Shown here one piece after another: positions 38,851-43,928 of a stretch of 43,928 nucleotides of DNA. The number at the start of each line of letters is the position of its first letter. Position 1 is the stretch's first letter. Source of the DNA: CAYLPJ01 sp964385465 (GTDB lineage: Bacteria > Planctomycetota > Phycisphaerae > SM23-33); assembly GCA_964385465.1 (NCBI GenBank), contig CAYLPJ010000058.1:1-43928 (forward strand), in the 5' to 3' direction. The notes under the pieces were generated by a model. That model worked only from the letters and a program-made list of their open reading frames with translations. It was not told the DNA's origin and made no database searches. The position numbers and the translations under genes are program-made.

Positions 38851-40332
38851 TCAGGCATCGCTGTAGCCGGGGATGGTCGTCTCGGCCCAGCGGTGGTCCT
38901 GGACGAGCAGCCCGGCGTCGGGATCGGCGGGGACCTCCGTCGGCGGGTACACGCGCCAGTCCTCGCCGTCCAGGGCCGCCTCCTCGCCGCCGGCGCGGAG
39001 GTGGTCGATCAGTTGGCCCTTCATCGCGTCCCGTTCGGCGCGGCGGAAGGGCACGCCGGCGCAGTTCCGCGTCTCCATCGGGTCGGCGACGCGGTCGAAG
39101 AGGAACTCCCGGTTGTCCGCCGCGCTGTAGAAGTACTTCCACCGCTCGTTGACGGCCATGTAGCAGCCCAGCTCGGCCCGCTCCCACTGGCTGAAGACGG
39201 TCTGGCGGTCGCAGGCGCCGGCGGCGAGTTCGGCGAGGTCCACGCCGTCGAGCTGTCCCGAGGGCATCTGGGCGCCGGTGGCGGCGCAGATCGTCGGCGC
39301 GACGTCCACGAGGCTCGCCGGTCGCGAGACGCGCTGCCCGACGGGCAGGCGCCCGGGCATCCTGGCCAGCAGCGGGACGCGGCTCGGCGCGTCGTGCATG
39401 CTCCGCTTGCCGAAGCAGTTGTAGTCGCCCAGCAGCTCGCCGTGATCGGACGTGTAGAGGATCAGCGTGTCGTCGAGCTGCCCCGTCCGCTCGAGGGCGT
39501 CCAGCGTCAGCCCGACCTGGTAGTCGATGAACGAGATGCACGCGAAATAGTGCGCCCGTATCGACCGCACGAGGTTCCGGTCGATGCCCTGGTCACGGTA
39601 CTTGTAGCGGTTCTGGTGGCGGTTGATGTACGTCCATAGCGCCTCGGGCTGCTGGGGAACGTTCGGCAGCGGCATCAGCGGCGCGCGGTACAGCTTGTGC
39701 CACGGGTTCGGCGGCGCGAACGGCGGATGCGGGTGGATGTAGCTGCTGAACAGCATCCACGGCTGGTCGCTCTCGGCCGCGCCCTCGATGAAGCTCACCG
39801 TCCGCTGCCCGACCCACCCCGTCGGGTGCAGCTCGGCGGGCATCTGGGCGATCTGCGGGACGTAGTACATCTCCCCGCGCGCGCCGTGGGGATCGCAGAC
39901 GTGCTGGAAGCCGGCGTCCCAGAGGAACTTCAGGTAGTCGTCCCGCTCGGGCCTGCCGGTCAGCTCCGCCTGCGTCTCGATCGCCTGGAAGCCGCGCTTG
40001 GCAAGCGGGTCCGGCGTGAAGTGCCGCTTGCCGATCGCGTGCGTCCGGTAGCCGGCCTCGGTCAGCGCATCCATGAACGACGGCCTGCCGTCCTCGGGCA
40101 TCGGCCGGTTGTTCTCGTAGCAGCCGTTGTTGTGGACGTACTGCCCGTAGTGCATGCAGCACCGCGCCGGGCAGCAGACGGGGTTCGGCGTGTAGGCGTT
40201 GGTGAACGCCGTCCCCTCGGCGCACAGGCGGTTCAGCGCCGGCGTGCGGATCACGCCGTTGCCCAGGGCGTTGATCGTGTCGCCCCGCTGCTGGTCGGTG
40301 AAGATCACCAGCACGTTCGGTCGGTCGGACAT
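38851..40332 (-). CDS. Sulfatase (Cys-type)
   Basis: 493 aa. VLVIFTDQQRG gives Asp13 and Gln14 as calcium ligands, VCCPARCC contains the CxPxR formylglycine site (Cys53 to Arg57), and LYTSDHGELLG supplies further ligands. The Lys/His segment is IGKRHFTPD, where most sulfatases have GKWH. No signal peptide is visible, so it may act in the cytoplasm on short sulfated sugars. AAGGAA lies about 7 nt before ATG 40332. It starts 22 bp after the GH130 gene and is likely co-transcribed with it. Confidence 0.92.
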   Translation of the reverse strand: MSDRPNVLVIFTDQQRGDTINALGNGVIRTPALNRLCAEGTAFTNAYTPNPVCCPARCCMHYGQYVHNNGCYENNRPMPEDGRPSFMDALTEAGYRTHAIGKRHFTPDPLAKRGFQAIETQAELTGRPERDDYLKFLWDAGFQHVCDPHGARGEMYYVPQIAQMPAELHPTGWVGQRTVSFIEGAAESDQPWMLFSSYIHPHPPFAPPNPWHKLYRAPLMPLPNVPQQPEALWTYINRHQNRYKYRDQGIDRNLVRSIRAHYFACISFIDYQVGLTLDALERTGQLDDTLILYTSDHGELLGDYNCFGKRSMHDAPSRVPLLARMPGRLPVGQRVSRPASLVDVAPTICAATGAQMPSGQLDGVDLAELAAGACDRQTVFSQWERAELGCYMAVNERWKYFYSAADNREFLFDRVADPMETRNCAGVPFRRAERDAMKGQLIDHLRAGGEEAALDGEDWRVYPPTEVPADPDAGLLVQDHRWAETTIPGYSDA

Positions 40333-40354
40333 CGCGGGTTCCTTTCCTCGGCCG

Positions 40355-41383
40355 TCAGCCGTTCAGCACGTGGTCGACGAGCTCCTCGACGCTCGCGGTC
40401 GCCAGGCCCACCACCCGGTCGGCGCCGCCGTAGTAGACCAGCAGCTCGTCGCCGCGAACCACGTTCGCCGTCGGGAAGCACACGTTCGGGATCACCCCCA
40501 CCTTCTCCCACTCGAGCTCGGGCTCCATCAGGAAGTCGTCCGTGCGGCCGAGGACCTTCAGCGGGTCGGCGAGGTCCAGCAACGCCGCGCCGACGCGGTA
40601 GACGTACTTCTCGTCCACGCCGTGGTAGATCATCAGCCAGCCCGCGTCGGTCTTCACCGGCGGCGGGCCCCCGCCGATCTTCGCCGACTCCCACGCCACG
40701 CCGTCCCGCGGGCTCATCAGCAGGTACTCGCCGCCCCGCCCGTAGTCCCACGTCTGGAGGTCCTCGGAGTACGCCAGCCAGATACCCGCCTTCTCCGTGC
40801 CGTAGCCCTCGCCGGTCCAGTTGCTCGGCCGGTGGATCAGCACGTACCGCCCGCCGATCTTCTCGGGGAAGAGGATGCCGTCGCGGTCGTCGATCCCCCC
40901 GGGCGTCACCAGGCCCTCGAACTCGAACGTCCGCAGGTCCTTCGACCGCAGCAGGCCCGTGAAGCTCGGGCCCATCGGGGGCATGCCCGGCCGCTCGAAG
41001 TACGGGTCGGCCTTCGTGCGGTTGAAGAAGTCCACCGCCTCGTACGCCGGGCCGGGCACGACGCTGACGGCCGCGTAGGTCACCAGGAAGTCGTCGCCGT
41101 CGCGGGTGATGCGTGCGTCCTCGACCCCGCCGACCTCGAAGTCGAAGGCGGGCTCGTGGACGAAGCCCTCCTCGGCCCGTTCGAAGTGCACGCCGTCTTT
41201 GCTGACGGCCAGGCCGAACCGCGAGACGTAGGGCTTCAGGTCGGTGACGGCGCGGTAGAGCATATGGACCTCGTCGCCGACGAGGATCGCGCCGGGATTG
41301 AACGTGCTGACCGCGTCCCACCGGTCGGGGCGCGGCTCCAGCACCGGCTCCCCACCGTGCCGCCTGAGAATGTCGCTGGGCAT
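40355..41383 (-). CDS. Glycoside hydrolase family 130 (mannoside phosphorylase-type) enzyme
   Basis: 342 aa. GH130 enzymes are mostly phosphorylases or hydrolases acting on beta-mannosides, with a five-bladed propeller. STFNPGAILVGDEVHMLYRA, GGVEDARITRDGDDFLVTYA, GGIDDRDGILFPEKIGGRY and IGGGPPPVKTDAGWLMIYHG are all characteristic; the second Asp of DDRDG region is near the expected acid. No signal peptide, so it is cytoplasmic. It is 22 bp upstream of a sulfatase, and a Tat sulfatase gene ends 124 bp upstream of it. This supports processing of a sulfated mannan or related glycan, though the exact linkage is unknown. Confidence 0.9.
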   Translation of the reverse strand: MPSDILRRHGGEPVLEPRPDRWDAVSTFNPGAILVGDEVHMLYRAVTDLKPYVSRFGLAVSKDGVHFERAEEGFVHEPAFDFEVGGVEDARITRDGDDFLVTYAAVSVVPGPAYEAVDFFNRTKADPYFERPGMPPMGPSFTGLLRSKDLRTFEFEGLVTPGGIDDRDGILFPEKIGGRYVLIHRPSNWTGEGYGTEKAGIWLAYSEDLQTWDYGRGGEYLLMSPRDGVAWESAKIGGGPPPVKTDAGWLMIYHGVDEKYVYRVGAALLDLADPLKVLGRTDDFLMEPELEWEKVGVIPNVCFPTANVVRGDELLVYYGGADRVVGLATASVEELVDHVLNG

Positions 41384-41507
41384 CTGCCTCTCCTTCCCCG
41401 CGCCCGCCGGCGCGGACCGCCATGGTACCCCGCGGGCGCGCCGGGAGGAAGAGGCTGATCCGGCCGGGCGGGGGGGCGATCGGCCGTCGGTCGCCGGCAG
41501 GCGGCGG

Positions 41508-42863
41508 CTACTTCCCCTTCACTTCCCGCGCCCAGTCGGCGTGGCGCTTCCTGAGGCGCTCGACGATCTCCGGCTGCTCGGCGGCGACGTTGCGCTTCTC
41601 GCTGACGTCCGCGTCCAGGTTGGCCAGGAACAACGAGGGCTTGCCCCCGCGCTTCCGCGTGGCCACGAGCTTCCACTTGCCCTCGCGGACCGCCCACATC
41701 CGCCCGGACTCCCAGTGGAAGACCTCGTGCGGCGAAGGCGCGTCGGCGGATTCCAGCACGGCGGTGATGTCCTTGCCGTCGAGCGTCCGCTTCGGCGGCT
41801 TCGTCCCGCAGAGGGCGGCGACGGTCGCAAGCCAGTCGCAGGCGGTCGCCAGTTGCCCGCGGACCTCGCCGGCGGGGATCACGCCCGGCAGGGCGGCCAT
41901 GCAGGGCACGCGGATCCCGCCCTCCCACAGCTCGAACTTGTGCCCGCGGTACGGCCCGGCGTTGCCTCCCCCGCCGAACGTCCGCGTCTCCTCGCTGTGG
42001 CCGTGGTCGCTGAGGAAGATCACCAGCGTGTTGTCGGTGAGCTTCATCTCGTCGAGCGTCGCGAGGACCTCGCCGACCTTCTCGTCCAGCGTCGACAGCA
42101 GCGCCGCGTACATCCGCCGCGGGGCGTCGAGCTTCGCGTAGCGCTTCCGCCACTTGGCCGTGCCCTGGAGCGGATAGTGCGGGATGTTGAACGGCAGGTA
42201 GAGGAAGAACGGGCGGTCGGCGTTGGCCTTGATGAACCGCCGCGCCTCGCGGACGACCATGTCCGGGAAGAACTCCCCGTCTTCCCAGACCTCCCGGTCG
42301 TCGCGCCACAGGTCGTGGCGGTTCGGGCCCGACCAGTAGAAGAAGTGCGAGTAGTTGTCGATGCACCCGTTCTTGTGCCCGAAGAACTCGTCGAACCCCT
42401 GGGCCAGCGGGCTCGTCTCCTTGCCGTGCCCGAGGTGCCACTTGCCGAACAGCGCCGTCCGGTACCCCGCCCGCTTGAGCATCTCCGCGATGGTCACCTG
42501 CTCGCCGGGAAGACCGTTGTGGCGGCCGACGTTGCCCGGCACGCCCGCACGCTGCGGGTACCGCCCCGTCAGCAGGGCCGCCCGGCTTGGCGAGCAGACC
42601 GGCGCGGCCGCGTAGAACTGCGTGAACCGCACGCCGCGGCGGGCGAGGGCGTCCATGTGGGGCGTGTCGATGTCTTTGCTGCCGTAGCAGTTGACGTCGA
42701 TCGAGCCCTGGTCGTCGCTGAAGATCAGCACCACGTTCGGCGGGCGCTTGCCGGCATCGCCTTCCGCGCCGGCCGCGGCGGACAGGCAGGCGGGCGCCGC
42801 GGCCGCGGCGGCCGTGCCGGTCAGTACCCGGCGGAGGAAACGTCTTCGCGTGATCGGTGGCAT
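41508..42863 (-). CDS. Tat-exported sulfatase (Cys-type)
   Basis: 451 aa. A twin-arginine leader (TRRRFLRRVLTGTAAAAAAP) sends it out of the cytoplasm. VVLIFSDDQGSIDVN gives the metal Asp pair, PVCSPSRAALLTGRYPQR the formylglycine site (Cys90 to Arg94), GKWHLGHGKE the Lys/His segment and VIFLSDHGHSEE further ligands. This is the most canonical of the three sulfatases here. ATG 42863 has CGGAG 9 nt upstream. It starts 45 bp after the deacetylase stop, suggesting one transcript. It probably desulfates polysaccharide outside the cytoplasm before uptake. Confidence 0.95.
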   Translation of the reverse strand: MPPITRRRFLRRVLTGTAAAAAAPACLSAAAGAEGDAGKRPPNVVLIFSDDQGSIDVNCYGSKDIDTPHMDALARRGVRFTQFYAAAPVCSPSRAALLTGRYPQRAGVPGNVGRHNGLPGEQVTIAEMLKRAGYRTALFGKWHLGHGKETSPLAQGFDEFFGHKNGCIDNYSHFFYWSGPNRHDLWRDDREVWEDGEFFPDMVVREARRFIKANADRPFFLYLPFNIPHYPLQGTAKWRKRYAKLDAPRRMYAALLSTLDEKVGEVLATLDEMKLTDNTLVIFLSDHGHSEETRTFGGGGNAGPYRGHKFELWEGGIRVPCMAALPGVIPAGEVRGQLATACDWLATVAALCGTKPPKRTLDGKDITAVLESADAPSPHEVFHWESGRMWAVREGKWKLVATRKRGGKPSLFLANLDADVSEKRNVAAEQPEIVERLRKRHADWAREVKGK

Positions 42864-42908
42864 GGTGTGGCTCCGTTGTCGTGGCGATGGGCGATGTCGG
42901 CCGGCGGC

Positions 42909-43847
42909 TCACGCGCCGCAGAGCGCGCCGGCGTGGGCTGTCGCCGCGGCGGCGAGGCCCTCGAGGCTGTACCCGCCCTCGAGCGTGGAGATCACGCGGC
43001 CGTCGGCGTGGCGGGCGGCGAGCTGCATCATCAGCGTGGTCAGGTCGGCGAAGTCCTCGTCGGTCAGGCGGAACGCGCCGAGCGGGTCGCCGACGCGGGA
43101 GTCGAACCCGGCGGAGATGAGCACGAGGTCCGGCTTGAATTCATCCGCCGCGGGGAGCAGCTTCTCGGCGAACGCGCCGTAGACCTTCTTCCGCCCGGTC
43201 CCCGGCGGGAAGGGGAAGTTCATCGTCAGGCCCTTGCCCTCGCCCGCGCCGGTCTCGCCCGCCCGGCCGGTGCCGGGGTACAGCGGCGACTGGTGCGTGG
43301 ACATGAACAGCACCGAGCGGTCCTCGTAGAAGATGTCCTGCGTACCGTTGCCGTGATGGACGTCCCAGTCGACGATCAGCACGCGCCGGGCCTTGTGCTT
43401 CCGCTGGGCGTAGCGGGCGGCGATGGCGATGTTGTTGAACACGCAGAAGCCCATGCCGCGCTTGCCCGTGGCGTGGTGGCCCGGCGGGCGGACCACGCAG
43501 AACGCGTTGGCCACCGTGCCGGCGAAGACCGCGTCCACCGCGGCCGTCATGCCTCCCGCGGCCAGCAGGGCGGCGTCCCAGGACGCCTTGCACACGGCCG
43601 TGTCGCCGGTGCGGAGGCAGGACCGCCCGCCGGCGATGTCGGCCTTGGCGGCGGCGACGTACTCCTTGCTGTGGCAGGCGTGGATGTCGGCCAGATCCGC
43701 CGGTTCCGCCTCGACCGCCCGCAGGCTGGCGGCGAACGGCGCCCGGGCCAGCGCCTCGGCCACGCTGCCGGCCCGCTCCGGCCGCTCGGGATGCCCCGCC
43801 CCGGTCTTGTGCTCCAGGTACCGCTTGTCGTACACCAACCCGGTCAT
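42909..43847 (-). CDS. Histone-deacetylase-like (acetyl-hydrolysing) enzyme
   Basis: 312 aa. This zinc-dependent amidohydrolase superfamily includes AcuC and acetylpolyamine deacetylases. GHPERPERAGSV, VVRPPGHHATG, DWDVHHGNGTQDIFY, ISAGFDSRVGDPLG and TLEGGYSLEGL contain the zinc ligands and catalytic His pair. No signal peptide is visible. It is followed by the Tat sulfatase at 45 bp, so it may remove acetyl groups from a metabolite or protein linked to this pathway. The substrate is unknown. Only a weak AGGGCGAAG precedes ATG 43847. Confidence 0.92.
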   Translation of the reverse strand: MTGLVYDKRYLEHKTGAGHPERPERAGSVAEALARAPFAASLRAVEAEPADLADIHACHSKEYVAAAKADIAGGRSCLRTGDTAVCKASWDAALLAAGGMTAAVDAVFAGTVANAFCVVRPPGHHATGKRGMGFCVFNNIAIAARYAQRKHKARRVLIVDWDVHHGNGTQDIFYEDRSVLFMSTHQSPLYPGTGRAGETGAGEGKGLTMNFPFPPGTGRKKVYGAFAEKLLPAADEFKPDLVLISAGFDSRVGDPLGAFRLTDEDFADLTTLMMQLAARHADGRVISTLEGGYSLEGLAAAATAHAGALCGA

Positions 43848-43928
43848 CTTCGCCCTGCCCTTCCCCCCGCGCGCCTCCTCCCCCGCCGCGGCCGGCTCAC
43901 CCCCCCCGGCCAGCCCCCCGCCCGCACC
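43848..43928. other. Window end, GC-rich
   Basis: 81 bp with no feature I can support. Confidence 0.4.

Noticed and set aside
38851..40332. IGKRHFTPD taken at first as loss of the sulfatase Lys/His site
   Set aside because: Lys and His are retained and only Trp is replaced, and the other active-site motifs are intact.

Overview
This is a very GC-rich bacterial window of about 44 kb. The gene types point to the Planctomycetota, or a close PVC relative. The evidence is three exported proteins ending in PEP-CTERM sorting tails, three Cys-type sulfatases, a secreted PQQ-like beta-propeller protein, a Tat-exported TIM-barrel protein, right-handed beta-helix and LamG domains, and an Nqr sodium pump. 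A superoxide reductase-type protein beside the Nqr operon suggests a low-oxygen or anaerobic life. The genus cannot be fixed from the sequence, and I saw no rRNA, tRNA or CRISPR array.

Layout. 1-890: an intact REP-associated tyrosine (Y1, HUH) transposase bounded by copies of a short terminal repeat. 1178-3544 (-): a PEP-CTERM surface protein. 3642-4020: a tandem pair of truncated 3' ends of a related transposase. 4093-6125 (-): an IclR regulator overlapping a spore-photoproduct-lyase-type radical SAM gene. 6226-6338: a small MITE-like element. 6466-11738 (+): two PEP-CTERM proteins, the second built from 228-residue repeats. 11862-16864: sulfatase (-), Tat TIM-barrel protein (+), aldo-keto reductase with a SpoIIAA-like gene (-), superoxide reductase (-) and a HicB-like gene (-). 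17099-20293 (+): an exported methyltransferase-like and beta-propeller fusion. 20449-26104 (-): a complete nqrABCDEF operon whose NqrA carries two extra 4Fe-4S motifs. 26395-28416 (-): an exported M23-like, PKD and golvesin-like protein. 28510-30050 (+): a FetAB-type ABC transporter. 30146-33322 (+): an exported beta-helix/LamG protein. 33399-37663 (-): etfB, etfA, a retropepsin-like gene and an acyl-CoA dehydrogenase. 37940-38752 (+): an unrecognised 270-aa protein. 38851-43847 (-): deacetylase, Tat sulfatase, GH130 enzyme and sulfatase.

How the parts fit. The sulfatases, GH130 phosphorylase-type enzyme, beta-helix protein, TIM-barrel sugar isomerase-like protein and aldo-keto reductase suit breakdown of sulfated and acetylated polysaccharide. 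The Nqr complex would turn NADH oxidation into a sodium gradient. The ETF and acyl-CoA dehydrogenase genes feed electrons from acyl-CoA oxidation. The PEP-CTERM proteins would need an exosortase, and the sulfatases a formylglycine-generating enzyme; neither is encoded here.

The items most worth a second look are the NqrA with an RnfC-like iron-sulfur tail, the exported methyltransferase and beta-propeller fusion, the IclR and radical SAM overlapping pair, the transposase termini with their truncated tandem derivatives, the exact 684-bp repeat structure in the largest PEP-CTERM gene, the perfect dyad upstream of the FetAB genes, and the orphan gene at 37940-38752.
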